Shown here piece after piece: positions 11,545 to 20,337 of a stretch of 64,000 bases of DNA. The position numbers and the translations under genes are program-made. The notes beneath the pieces were generated by a model. The model worked only from the letters and a program-made list of their open reading frames with translations. It searched no databases and was not told the DNA's origin. The stretch is from Azospirillum brasilense (GTDB lineage: Bacteria > Pseudomonadota > Alphaproteobacteria > Azospirillales > Azospirillaceae): contig NZ_CP012914.1 in NCBI RefSeq assembly GCF_001315015.1, positions 2,166,501 through 2,230,500 of the forward strand, read 5' to 3'. The stretch's first letter is position 1. Every line of letters starts with the position of its first letter.

Positions 11545-11949
11545 TTAGCCGCCGCTGCGGATGGAGGAGCGGATCAGGTTGACCTGCTTCTTGTAGAGGT
11601 TCGTGATCGTCTGGTAATCCATGCCGGTCTGGCCCTGCTTCAGCATCTGCTCTTCCAGGACCACGTTGTTGCCGTCCGGCGCCGTCTCGTAGGGATTGCG
11701 CTGGCGCTGCTCCTGGTTCAGCCCGCCCGTGCCGCGCGTCCCCTGGAGGTGCGAGGCGTTGGTCGCGGCGGGCTGGAGGCGCCGGCTGTCGGACAGGGCG
11801 TCGCGGAAGGTGAAGGGCTTCAGGTCCCGGCCCTTGTAATCCGGCGTGTCGGCGTTCGCGATGTTCGCCGCGATCACGTTCTGGCGTTCGGTCAGCCAGC
11901 CCATCTTGCGCGACATCAGCTTGAAGAGGCCGAGGTTTTCGAGATTCAT
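11545..11949 (-). CDS. flgB: Flagellar proximal rod protein FlgB
   Basis: First gene of the rod/export operon, 134 residues from the ATG at 11949 (MNLENLGLFKLMSRK); an upstream in-frame start adds a basic stretch not expected in FlgB. The axial-protein signature ERQNVIAANIANADTPDYKGRD is at residues 20-42, and the C-terminal YQTITNLYKKQVNLIRSSI helix is present. It is exported through the apparatus encoded by its own operon. Confidence 0.95.
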   Translation of the reverse strand: MNLENLGLFKLMSRKMGWLTERQNVIAANIANADTPDYKGRDLKPFTFRDALSDSRRLQPAATNASHLQGTRGTGGLNQEQRQRNPYETAPDGNNVVLEEQMLKQGQTGMDYQTITNLYKKQVNLIRSSIRSGG

Positions 11950-12109
11950 CGCCGGGTTCCGGTCTGAGGGCCTGCCGCCCGGACGCGCGAAGGCGCGCAG
12001 CAAGGCGGGCGGGATGCATCACAGCATTCCGATCTTCCGCCGTTTCAGTTAATCAAAGATGAATCCCGCCCACGGCATCCCTCCGCCCTTCCCTGCCACG
12101 CTTGAGCTT

Positions 12110-12127
12110 CATGCTTCGTTAAGCATG
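12110..12127. promoter_or_regulatory. Inverted repeat in the flgB / fhlB divergent promoter region
   Basis: CATGCTT and AAGCATG form a perfect 7-bp inverted repeat around CGTT, with a TTAA at its centre. It lies in the 225-bp region between the divergent flagellar operons. It may be an operator or a CtrA half-site; no convincing -35/-10 or sigma-54 element was found beside it. Confidence 0.35.
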
Positions 12128-12174
12128 TTCCGCCAGGATACGCCCATCGACACAGGCCATCCGGCAGGAGCCCC

Positions 12175-12501
12175 TTGTCCGAGCCGACTCCCAACCACCG
12201 CCCTCTCCCCAACCGGCCCGTCGCGGTCGCGCTGAAGTATGAGCTGGGCGACCAGTCCCTGCCCCGCGTGGTCGCCACCGGCAAGGGCCATGTGGCCGAA
12301 CAGATCCTGGAGCTGGCCTTCGCCAACGGCGTGAAGGTGCGCGAGGATGCCGACCTCGTGCAGATCCTGTCGGCGGTGGACATCGACTCGGAAATCCCCA
12401 TCGAGGCCATCGCCGCCGTGGCCGAGATCCTCGCCTACGTCTACCGCGCCAACGGCACGCTGCCGCCTTCTGCGGAACCGGCCACCGGAGAGGCTCCGTG
12501 A
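12175..12501 (+). CDS. FlhB C-terminal-domain-like flagellar protein (FhlB)
   Basis: A 108-residue soluble protein resembling the cytoplasmic C-terminal part of FlhB: VAVALKYELGD...LPRVVATGKG...AEQILELAFANGV. It begins just after the position of the NPTH cleavage site, which it lacks. Free-standing proteins of this type (FhlB/FlhX-like) can partly replace the cleaved FlhB fragment in export switching. The TTG at 12175 has AGGAG 4 bases upstream and is the only reasonable start. Its stop overlaps the next start (GTGA). Confidence 0.8.
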   Translation: MSEPTPNHRPLPNRPVAVALKYELGDQSLPRVVATGKGHVAEQILELAFANGVKVREDADLVQILSAVDIDSEIPIEAIAAVAEILAYVYRANGTLPPSAEPATGEAP

Positions 12502-12875
12502 CAGACGCCGCGACGCTCCGCCGCGACATCCAGGCGCTGACCGCCGCGCTGGAGGAGACCCGCGCCCAGATGGAGGCCGGACTGGCCGCCGACCTGACCG
12601 GGCTCGACTCCCGTGTCGCCACCCTGTGCGCCGAGGCGCAGTCCGCCCGCGGCGACGCCGAGCTGGCCGCCGCCCTGGAACGCCTGCTGCCGACCCTGGA
12701 CGCCGTCGCAGCCGCGCTGACCCGCCAGAGAGAGACGCTGGCCGCGGCCGCCGAGGGGCGCCACGACCCCCACACCGCACGCCAGCGCGCCAGCGCCGCC
12801 TATGGCCGCGGCGCCTCCGCCGCGCCCGGCGATCCTCCGCCCGACCCGCCGGCCACGCCGTCCCGACAGAGCTGA
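12498..12875 (+). CDS. Unrecognised coiled-coil protein in the fliO-fliP operon
   Basis: A 125-residue acidic, Ala-rich protein starting at GTG 12498, which overlaps the preceding stop. Residues 5-90 are strongly helical with coiled-coil character (LRRDIQALTAALEETRAQME...); the last 35 residues are Pro/Ala-rich and probably disordered. No signal peptide or membrane helix is seen. Tight coupling to the FlhB-C-like gene and fliO suggests a role in export or assembly, perhaps chaperone-like, but I do not recognise a family. Confidence 0.7.
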   Translation: MTDAATLRRDIQALTAALEETRAQMEAGLAADLTGLDSRVATLCAEAQSARGDAELAAALERLLPTLDAVAAALTRQRETLAAAAEGRHDPHTARQRASAAYGRGASAAPGDPPPDPPATPSRQS

Positions 12876-12883
12876 CCTGATCC

Positions 12884-13219
12884 ATGGGCCTCGACCAGTA
12901 CATCCAATTCGTTCTCGCTCTCGCCTTCGTCATCGCGCTGATCGTGCTGGTGGCCTGGGTGATGCGCCGCATCGGCTTCGGCGGCATGACCGCCACGTCG
13001 GGGCGCCAGCGCCGACTGGGCGTCGTCGAGGTGCTGCCGCTCGACGGCAAGCGCCGGCTGGTGCTGGTCCGCCGCGACGACCGCGAGCATCTGCTGCTGC
13101 TGAGCGCCTTCGGCGACCAGGTGGTCGATCAGACGCCGCGCGGCGGCTTCCAGGGCGCGATGGCCGAAGCCTCCGCTCAACCGCCCGCCGCCCCGCCTCG
13201 CACCGGGGACCGGTCATGA
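12884..13219 (+). CDS. fliO: Flagellar biosynthesis protein FliO
   Basis: Assembly factor for the FliP ring of the export gate, 111 residues. One membrane helix lies at about residues 8-28 (FVLALAFVIALIVLVAWVMRR), followed by the FliO cytoplasmic beta domain RRLGVVEVLPLDGKRRLVLVRRD and a HLLLL strand. The tail is Pro/Ala-rich. The stop overlaps the fliP ATG by four bases. Confidence 0.9.
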   Translation: MGLDQYIQFVLALAFVIALIVLVAWVMRRIGFGGMTATSGRQRRLGVVEVLPLDGKRRLVLVRRDDREHLLLLSAFGDQVVDQTPRGGFQGAMAEASAQPPAAPPRTGDRS

Positions 13220-13989
13220 GGACCGGCACGGGCATGGCAAGACGGCTGGCGTTCGCCGGCCTGCTGGCGCTGGCGCTCGGGGTGGCCGGCGCGCTGGCCG
13301 CCGGGCCGGCGCTGGCGCAGAGCATGACCTTCGACCTGGGCGACGCCGGGGGATCGACCACCGGGCGCATCGTCCAGATGGTTGCGCTCATCACGGTGCT
13401 GTCGCTGGCGCCGTCGATCCTGATCATGATGACGGCCTTCACGCGCATCGTCATCGTTCTGTCCTTCCTGCGCTCGGCGCTGGGCATCCAGCAGGTGCCG
13501 CCGAATACGGTGCTGATGTCGCTGGCGGTCTTCCTGACCTTCTTCGTCATGGCGCCGGTGTTCGAGCGGTCCTACAACCAGGGCATCCAGCCACTGATCA
13601 ACCAGGACATCGACGAGACGGAGGCGTTCCGCCGCACGGTCGCACCATTGCGCGAGTTCATGCTGAAGCACACCAGCGAGAAGGACCTGCGCCTGTTCAT
13701 GGACATGGCGCGCATCGAGAACGTGACGGAGGCCGAGCAGACCCCGCTGCACGTCCTGGTTCCCGCCTTCATGATCTCGGAGATCAAGCGGGCCTTCGAA
13801 ATCGGCTTCCTGCTGTTCCTGCCCTTCCTGATCATCGACATGGTGGTGTCGTCGATCCTGATGTCGATGGGCATGATGATGCTGCCGCCGACCATGGTGG
13901 CGATTCCGTTCAAGATCATCTTCTTCGTGCTGGTGGACGGCTGGTACCTGATCGCCGGATCGCTGGCCCGCAGCTTCGGCACGCTGTAG
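13216..13989 (+). CDS. fliP: Flagellar export gate protein FliP
   Basis: Export-gate channel protein, 257 residues. It has an N-terminal signal-like segment ending ALAQS (about residue 35), as many FliP proteins do, then the conserved blocks SILIMMTAFTRIVIVLSFLR, GIQQVPPNTVL and AFMISEIKRAFEIGFLLFLPF, and a final helix PFKIIFFVLVDGW. It is coupled to fliO (ATGA) and partners with FliQ/FliR encoded in the divergent operon. Confidence 0.97.
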   Translation: MRTGTGMARRLAFAGLLALALGVAGALAAGPALAQSMTFDLGDAGGSTTGRIVQMVALITVLSLAPSILIMMTAFTRIVIVLSFLRSALGIQQVPPNTVLMSLAVFLTFFVMAPVFERSYNQGIQPLINQDIDETEAFRRTVAPLREFMLKHTSEKDLRLFMDMARIENVTEAEQTPLHVLVPAFMISEIKRAFEIGFLLFLPFLIIDMVVSSILMSMGMMMLPPTMVAIPFKIIFFVLVDGWYLIAGSLARSFGTL

Positions 13990-14200
13990 ACGCATCGTCC
14001 AAAGGAAGATGGTGACGTCCGGCACAGATCGTCGCAGGTGAAACGGCCTGCGGACGGGCACATCGGCTTGCGCTAGTATTGCACCAGGGAAGAGCGTAAG
14101 AGGATCGGCCCGCGCGAGCGCACCGACCGCCGCCGTACCCGCAGCTTGTGGCTTTTTCGTCCCCCGCTCGGACTCCCAACGGACCCCCTCCACGTCCCAC

Positions 14201-16099
14201 ATGTCAGACACGACCCTGAAAGCCGCGGCACCCGACAAGGGCAGGCTGGCCGCGCTCACCCTCGGTGCGCTTGGCGTCGTTTACGGCGACATCGGCACCA
14301 GCCCGCTCTACACCCTGCGCGAATGCTTTTCGCCGGAGCATGGGCTCGCCCTCACGCCGCAGAACATCCTGGGCATCATGTCCATGGTCTTCTGGGCGCT
14401 GGTGCTCGTGGTCACGGTGAAATACGTGCTGTTCGTCATGCGCGCCGACAACAAGGGCGAGGGCGGCATCCTGGCCCTGCTGGCGCTGGCCACCAACAGC
14501 CGGCCCGATTCCACCGGACGGCTGTCCGGCCTGATGGCGATGGGCCTGTTCGGCGCCGCCCTGTTCTATGGCGACGGCATGATCACCCCGGCCATCTCCG
14601 TCCTCTCTGCGGTGGAGGGACTGGAGGTGGCGCAGCCGGCGCTGGAGCGGGTCGTCGTGCCGGTGACCGTGGGCATCCTGATCGCCCTGTTCGGGATCCA
14701 GAGCCGCGGCACCGAGAAGGTCGGCCGGCTGTTCGGTCCGATCATGGTCGCCTGGTTCGCCACGCTGGGTCTGCTCGGCCTGATCGAGCTGGTCAAGGAA
14801 CCGCAGGTCCTGGCCGCGCTCGACCCGCGGCACGCCGTTCATTTCTTCGCCTCGAACGGCTGGATCGGCTTCCTGGTGCTGGGCGCCGTCGTTCTGGCCG
14901 TCACCGGGGGCGAGGCGCTCTACGCCGACATGGGCCATTTCGGCCGCCGCCCCATCAAGGTGGCGTGGCTGGCCGTGGTGCTGCCCGCGCTGCTGCTGAA
15001 CTACCTCGGCCAGTGCGCCCTGCTGCTGAGCGACCCCACGGCGGTGCGCAGCCCCTTCTACCTGCTGGTGCCGGAATGGGGCCTCTACCCGATGATCCTG
15101 CTGTCGACCTGCGCGGCGGTGATCGCCAGCCAGGCGGTGATCTCCGGCGTCTTCTCGCTGACCCGGCAGGCGGTGCAGCTCGGCCTGTGCCCGCGGCTGG
15201 ACATCCGCCACACCTCGCAGGAGGAAGGCGGGCAGATCTACATCCCGCGCGCCAACTGGGGCCTGCTGTTCGCGGTGATCGGGCTGGTCCTGTGGTTCGA
15301 GTCCTCCAGCCGGCTGGCGACCGCCTACGGCATCGCGGTGACCGGCGACATGGTCATCACCACCATCCTGGCGCTGGTCGTGGCACACCGCCGCTGGGGC
15401 TGGAGCCTGCCGGCCTGTCTGGCGCTGGGCGCGCTGTTCCTCAGCGTCGATCTGGCGCTGTTCCTCGCCAACGCGGTGAAGATCCCGCACGGCGGCTGGG
15501 TGCCGCTGGTCATCGCCGCGGTGACGCTGGGGCTGATGTCGACGTGGCGCCGTGGCCGCGCCGTCCTGAACCGCCGGCTGGCCGAAGATTCCCTGCCGCT
15601 GGACGGCTTCGTCAAACGGCACGCCAAGTCCTCCGACATCCAGCGGGTGAAGGGCACGGCGATCTTCCTGACCTCCAGCGCCGACACGGTGCCGATCGCC
15701 CTGCTGCACAACCTCAAGCACAATCAGGTGATGCACGAGCGCATCGTCTTCCTGACCGTGATGGTCGAGGACGTGCCCCGCGTCCCGGCCAAGGAGCGCG
15801 TCGTCCTGGAAGGGCTGGCCGACGGCTTCTACCGCCTGACGGTGCGCTACGGCTTCTCGCAGGAGCCGAACATCCCCAAGGCGCTGCGGCTGTGCAAGGC
15901 GTTCGGGCTGGAGTTCGACGTGATGACGACCTCCTTCTTCCTCGGCCGCGAGACGCTGATCCCCCGCATCAACCCGCAGATGGCCCAGTGGCGGGAGAAG
16001 CTGTTCGTCGTGATGTCGCGCACCGCGGTCAGCGCCACCGACTTCTTCAAGATCCCGCCGAACCGCGTGGTCGAGCTGGGCACCCAGGTTCAGCTCTGA
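14201..16099 (+). CDS. kup: Low-affinity potassium uptake protein Kup
   Basis: Inner-membrane K+/H+ symporter, 632 residues with about 12 membrane helices and a C-terminal cytoplasmic domain (from about residue 460), normal for the family. The N-terminal GVVYGDIGTSPLYTLRECF block is diagnostic, with FYGDGMITPAISVLSAVEG following near residue 125. The 211-bp upstream gap holds no recognisable gene. It ends at a strong terminator shared with the convergent TPR gene. Confidence 0.96.
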   Translation: MSDTTLKAAAPDKGRLAALTLGALGVVYGDIGTSPLYTLRECFSPEHGLALTPQNILGIMSMVFWALVLVVTVKYVLFVMRADNKGEGGILALLALATNSRPDSTGRLSGLMAMGLFGAALFYGDGMITPAISVLSAVEGLEVAQPALERVVVPVTVGILIALFGIQSRGTEKVGRLFGPIMVAWFATLGLLGLIELVKEPQVLAALDPRHAVHFFASNGWIGFLVLGAVVLAVTGGEALYADMGHFGRRPIKVAWLAVVLPALLLNYLGQCALLLSDPTAVRSPFYLLVPEWGLYPMILLSTCAAVIASQAVISGVFSLTRQAVQLGLCPRLDIRHTSQEEGGQIYIPRANWGLLFAVIGLVLWFESSSRLATAYGIAVTGDMVITTILALVVAHRRWGWSLPACLALGALFLSVDLALFLANAVKIPHGGWVPLVIAAVTLGLMSTWRRGRAVLNRRLAEDSLPLDGFVKRHAKSSDIQRVKGTAIFLTSSADTVPIALLHNLKHNQVMHERIVFLTVMVEDVPRVPAKERVVLEGLADGFYRLTVRYGFSQEPNIPKALRLCKAFGLEFDVMTTSFFLGRETLIPRINPQMAQWREKLFVVMSRTAVSATDFFKIPPNRVVELGTQVQL

Positions 16100-16119
16100 G
16101 GTCCGACGCCGCGCACACC

Positions 16120-16152
16120 AAAAAGCCCCTCTCCATCGGAGAGGGGCTTTTT
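16120..16152. terminator. Bidirectional terminator between kup and the TPR gene
   Basis: A perfect 15-bp stem (AAAAAGCCCCTCTCC with its complement) around an ATC loop, with T5 ends on both strands. It lies between convergent genes. Confidence 0.92.
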
Positions 16153-16180
16153 GGTTGAGGACGCCAATCCGGAAACGGGT

Positions 16181-19100
16181 TCAGTTGATCGCCGCGCTCT
16201 GCTTGCCGCGGTAGTTCTTCAGGAACTTCTGGAACACGTCCACCTCGGCGACGCGGGAGCGGACGGTGTTGACGTCGATCAGGCCCAGCGCCTGCTCCGG
16301 CCGGGTCAGCACGCGGAAGGCGTCGGCGTCGGGACCGTTGGTCATCGCCGAGCCGAACTCCTTGCGCAGCAGGTTCAGGTTCGTGCCGTCCCCGGCCAGC
16401 GCCAGCGCCACCGCCCGGTTCAGGACGAGCTGCGAGGTCGCCGGGTTGATCGGCTGGGTCGGCGGCGGAGGCGCGCCGATCAGCTTGTTCAGGGCGAAGG
16501 CCGCGGCCTCCCATTTCTGGGCGCGCCACGCGATGTCCACCCGCAGCGAGTTGGCCGGCTTGCTGTCGTCCTCGGAGAGCAGCAGCAGCGCCTCGTCGCC
16601 GCGGCCCAGTTCGGCCAGCGCCTTGGCCTGCATCAGGCGGCGCTCGCCAATCAGATCCGCCGGCAGGTTCGGCACGTTGGACAGCTCCAGAGCGCGCAGC
16701 GCGTCCTCCGGCTTGTTGTCGAGCAGGCGGACGGAGGCGAGCCGCGTGCCGACCCTCGCCTTGTCCTCGCCGGACAGGCGGTATTCCACCTGATGCTGCA
16801 GCAGGTCGGCGGCGCGGTTCAGCAGGTCCACCGAGATCAGCCGCTCGGCGAGCTGCCGGATCACCTCGTCACCCGCTTCCCCGACCGGGGTCAGCTCGCG
16901 GAACTGGTCGTAGAGCTGGAGCGCCTCGATGGTCGGCAGCTTCTGCGCCCCGTCCTTGTAGAGGTCGGCGAAGATGCGCGACATCTCGCGGGTGATCTCC
17001 TCCGCCCGCGGCGTATCGGCGACCAGGGCGGCGGTCTCCTTCATGGCGTTGAAGCCGTCGGCGTACTGGCCGGCGGCGATCAGCACCTCGCCCATGCGCT
17101 GGCGGATCTGCATCTCCAGCTCGTCGCCGCGCCACGTGAAGGTCAGCCCGGCCAGCCGCTCCGCCGCGGCGGGCGGCGACATGCGGCCTTCCGCCAGTTG
17201 CAGGTTCACCAGCGCCAGCCCGGCCTTGGCCCGGTAATAGCGGTCGAGGCTGTTGTAGGAGGCGGTCAGCTGCTCCAGCGCCCGCTCCGGCTCGTTGGTC
17301 TGGGCGTAGTAGAGGCCGCGGAGATACTGGACGTCGGGCCGCTCCTCGGCGTCCGTGCCGCCGCGCTCGGCGATGCGGTCGAGCAGCCGCTTGGCGAAGG
17401 GCGCATCGCCGGTCTTCAGCGCGGCCTCGGCGGCGCGGGTCGCCAACTTGGTCAGGATCGGGTCGGGGTAGGAGTTCAGGATCGGCGCCGCCGCCTTGAA
17501 GCCGGCCTGGGCCGCCGGCCAGTCGTTGCGGTCCGCCGCGATGGCGGCGCGCCACAGCGCGGCCTCGCCGTTGTTGGCGAGGTTCGGATGGGCGAAATCC
17601 TCCGCCGCGGCGTCGGTGTTTCCCGCCAGGAAGCGCGCGGCCCCGCGCAGGGCGCGGAATTCCGGCCAGCCTTCCAGGTCGGGCTGGGCCTCCTGCAGCA
17701 CATCCATCATGCCGATGGCCTCCTGCCCGAAGCCGTTCGCCAGATAGAAGCGGGCGAGGTCGAGCTGGGCACGGGGGCGTTCGGAATCCGGCGCGTTGAC
17801 GATGTTGAGCTGAAGATTCTGCCGCGCCTCGGTGTAATGGTCGAGGTCGCCCTTCTTCCAGGCCGGCAGGTCGAACAGGCGGCGCCCGGAGGGCACCGGC
17901 TTCGGGTCGGTGGGCGGAGTCAACGTGTTCGAGGCGCCGCCGGGCGACGGCCGCGGTGGCAGCGACGCCGTCTGCGACACGGCCGGGCGGTTTCCGGCAT
18001 CGGCCATGGGCGACAGGTGCAGGCCGCCCGCCGCGGTCACCTCCACCCCCTCCTTGACCGGGCGCACGGTGATGGCGTCGGCGATGGGCCGCACGACAAC
18101 GCCCTGGTAGCTGGGCAGCAGCTCAAGATCGGCGTAACGGTGCGATTCGGGAATGGCGTTGCCGGGAACCGGCAGCGGCACGACCTGGAGACGGTCGCCG
18201 ACGTCGGGGTCGGACAGCGTCACCACGGTCGCCGCATCCGCGGCGCGCACCAGCAGACGGGCGCCCAGCAGGAAATCCGGCTCCGGGTCGATCTTCAGTT
18301 CGAAGGGCGGCGTGCCGGTCAGGCGGCTGGTCGGCGTGATCTTCCAGCTCGTCCCCTGCCGTTCGATCTTCGGCCAGACCAGCGGCCCGATCCGGGTGCG
18401 GAACGCACTGCCCCCGGTCGCCGGCACCGGCTCGATCGCTCCGACCGTGCTGGCACCAGCCCCGACGGCCTTGCCGGCGCCGATGGGCAGGGGCTTGTCG
18501 AACACGATGTAGAGATGGCCGGCGCGCGGGTAGACGGCGATGGATGCCGGCCCCCCGGCGTCGAACACCAGCGTCGGCCCCTGCGGCTCGGTTTTCGCCG
18601 GATCGGTTTTGGCGGCTTCGGGCTTTGCGGGCGCGGGGGCCGCCGCGACCTCCTTCGGCGGAGGAGGCGCCGCCGCCGGTCTGGCCGGAGCGGGGGGTGT
18701 AACCGCAGGCGATGGCGCTGCGGCTTCGGCCGAGGGCGGGCGCACGGTGGTCGTGGTGGCGCCGGGCGGGGCCGCACTCGCCGCGTCGCTCGTCGGCAGA
18801 CCGGCGCGCGTTCCCGGATTCTGCACGTCGATCACCACGGACCGGCCCGACTTGCTGTCCTTGATCTCGGCGTCCTGCGGCACGGCGAAGGTGACGGCCA
18901 GCGCGCCGTTGGCCTGCCGGAACTGCTCCACGTTCTGGATGTTGCGCAGCCCCGTCCTGGCCACCGGCGCCAGATCGGCATTGCCGTTGCGGTCGAACAG
19001 CAGCGTGGCCGACGCGCCGTCGCGGCGCAGCGTGTAGTTTGCGCCCTCCGGCCAGGTGAAGGACAGGCGGCTCTGCTCCGGCGTGTCGGCCGCGCTGACC

Positions 19101-19603
19101 GTCACCCGCCCCGCGGAGCGCGCCGGAGCGGGTGCGGCCGGTGTCTCGGCCTTGGCCGTTGAAGCGGGAGCCTGGACAGGCGTCTGGCTCTGGGCCGGCG
19201 CCTCCGCGGCGGGAGTCAGGTCGAGCGCCACGGCGTTGCCGTTGCGGAAGCTCTTCAGCGTCACCGGCCGCTTCAGATCGAAGGTCACCGTCTTGCCGTC
19301 GCCGCCGATCCGCACTCCGGACAGATAGCCGGGCAAGGCCGCCACGGTGCGATCCAGCGCGGCGTTGATCGGCTCGTCAAAGCGGACGACCAGCGTGTTG
19401 CCCTCCACCGACGCGCTGTAGCCGGTCTGGCGCGGCCAGTCGAAGACCATGCGCCCGAAGGTCTTGTGGGTGGCGGCGCGCACCGGCACATCGACGGCCC
19501 AGGCAGCCGGGGTGACGGAGATCTGGGCGGCGAGCAGAGCCGTGGCGGCCACGAAGCCACTCAGCCAGCGCCGGTATGCCCTTCCCCGCCCCATCCGTTT
19601 CAC
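16181..19603 (-). CDS. Large periplasmic TPR protein of a motor-related operon
   Basis: A 1,140-residue secreted protein. A basic, hydrophobic signal peptide ends near residue 36 (AAWA/VDVP). Beta-rich AMIN-like units follow (about 45-125, 165-255 and 335-440), separated by Ala/Pro-rich linkers. Residues about 560-1,130 are helical TPR-type repeats, visible as YLANGFGQEAIGMM and YYAQTNEPERALEQL. GTG start at 19603 overlaps the stop of the MotB-like gene, so the two are translationally coupled. It probably scaffolds or organises the MotB-like proteins at peptidoglycan, loosely comparable in role to rhizobial MotC; this is inference, as I see no sequence match to MotC. Confidence 0.75.
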   Translation of the reverse strand: MKRMGRGRAYRRWLSGFVAATALLAAQISVTPAAWAVDVPVRAATHKTFGRMVFDWPRQTGYSASVEGNTLVVRFDEPINAALDRTVAALPGYLSGVRIGGDGKTVTFDLKRPVTLKSFRNGNAVALDLTPAAEAPAQSQTPVQAPASTAKAETPAAPAPARSAGRVTVSAADTPEQSRLSFTWPEGANYTLRRDGASATLLFDRNGNADLAPVARTGLRNIQNVEQFRQANGALAVTFAVPQDAEIKDSKSGRSVVIDVQNPGTRAGLPTSDAASAAPPGATTTTVRPPSAEAAAPSPAVTPPAPARPAAAPPPPKEVAAAPAPAKPEAAKTDPAKTEPQGPTLVFDAGGPASIAVYPRAGHLYIVFDKPLPIGAGKAVGAGASTVGAIEPVPATGGSAFRTRIGPLVWPKIERQGTSWKITPTSRLTGTPPFELKIDPEPDFLLGARLLVRAADAATVVTLSDPDVGDRLQVVPLPVPGNAIPESHRYADLELLPSYQGVVVRPIADAITVRPVKEGVEVTAAGGLHLSPMADAGNRPAVSQTASLPPRPSPGGASNTLTPPTDPKPVPSGRRLFDLPAWKKGDLDHYTEARQNLQLNIVNAPDSERPRAQLDLARFYLANGFGQEAIGMMDVLQEAQPDLEGWPEFRALRGAARFLAGNTDAAAEDFAHPNLANNGEAALWRAAIAADRNDWPAAQAGFKAAAPILNSYPDPILTKLATRAAEAALKTGDAPFAKRLLDRIAERGGTDAEERPDVQYLRGLYYAQTNEPERALEQLTASYNSLDRYYRAKAGLALVNLQLAEGRMSPPAAAERLAGLTFTWRGDELEMQIRQRMGEVLIAAGQYADGFNAMKETAALVADTPRAEEITREMSRIFADLYKDGAQKLPTIEALQLYDQFRELTPVGEAGDEVIRQLAERLISVDLLNRAADLLQHQVEYRLSGEDKARVGTRLASVRLLDNKPEDALRALELSNVPNLPADLIGERRLMQAKALAELGRGDEALLLLSEDDSKPANSLRVDIAWRAQKWEAAAFALNKLIGAPPPPTQPINPATSQLVLNRAVALALAGDGTNLNLLRKEFGSAMTNGPDADAFRVLTRPEQALGLIDVNTVRSRVAEVDVFQKFLKNYRGKQSAAIN

Positions 19604-20337
19604 TCCTCCGGCTCCGCATCGGTGGCCGCCCCGGACACCGGCGGCCCCGCCGTTTCCTCACGCACCACCACATCCACCCGCGCCCCGCCGGGCACCGGAT
19701 CGATGCCGGGCGCTTCGCTCATCAGGCTGCGCGCCACGAGGTCGCGCTTGTAGCCTGTTTCGCGCAGCAGCGCCGCAACGGCAACCGCGCGCGTCAGGGC
19801 GCGTTCCCAGGCCAGCCCCGCGGACTGGTCCTCCCGCTCGGCGTGGCCAACCACCTCGATCCGGTTGCCGATCCGGCCCACCGCCGCGCCCAGCAGATAC
19901 AACACCCGCCGCCCCTGGTCGGTGAAGCTGCCGCCGGTCGGATCGAACATCACATGAGCCGGCAGGCCAATCACCACGCGATCGTCCTCCCGCCGCACCT
20001 CCACCGCCGCCAGATCCTCGTTGGCCGCGGTCTGGGTACGAAGCAGGGCGCTGAGATAATCCAGATTGATCGCCGAATATGACTCCACCGTGGCGGCGTT
20101 GAAAGCGGCCTTCGGCTCGGGCGGCGTCGCGGAGGGCGTCACCGCGGTGGAGCGGGCCGACGACAGCGACTTGACCAGCCCGGTCCAGCGCTGCGCCTCC
20201 GGCTCGCTCATCGAATACATCAGGACGAAGAAGGCGAGCAGCAGCGACATCAGGTCGGTGAAGCTGATGAGCCAGATCGTCCGGTTGTGGCCGCCGCTCT
20301 TGTCCTCGGCCTTGGGCAATTTGGGGAGGCGGATCAT
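19600..20337 (-). CDS. MotB-like protein with intact proton-binding Asp
   Basis: A 245-residue inner-membrane/periplasmic protein. A single N-terminal helix contains SFTDLMSLLLAFFVLMYSMS, where Asp28 aligns with the proton-carrying Asp of MotB. The C-terminal domain is OmpA/MotB-like (IEVVGHAEREDQ...WERALTRAVAVAALL), retaining the Arg pair but with an altered TD motif. It is coupled to the TPR gene and to a second MotB-like gene by four-base overlaps. No motA is in the window, so it may pair with a distant MotA or have a structural role. Confidence 0.8.
   Translation of the reverse strand: MIRLPKLPKAEDKSGGHNRTIWLISFTDLMSLLLAFFVLMYSMSEPEAQRWTGLVKSLSSARSTAVTPSATPPEPKAAFNAATVESYSAINLDYLSALLRTQTAANEDLAAVEVRREDDRVVIGLPAHVMFDPTGGSFTDQGRRVLYLLGAAVGRIGNRIEVVGHAEREDQSAGLAWERALTRAVAVAALLRETGYKRDLVARSLMSEAPGIDPVPGGARVDVVVREETAGPPVSGAATDAEPEE

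Noticed and set aside
16151-19162. Thousand-codon plus-strand frame opposite the TPR gene
   Set aside because: It is a mirror of the coding frame with Arg/Gly/Leu-rich composition and no ribosome-binding site.
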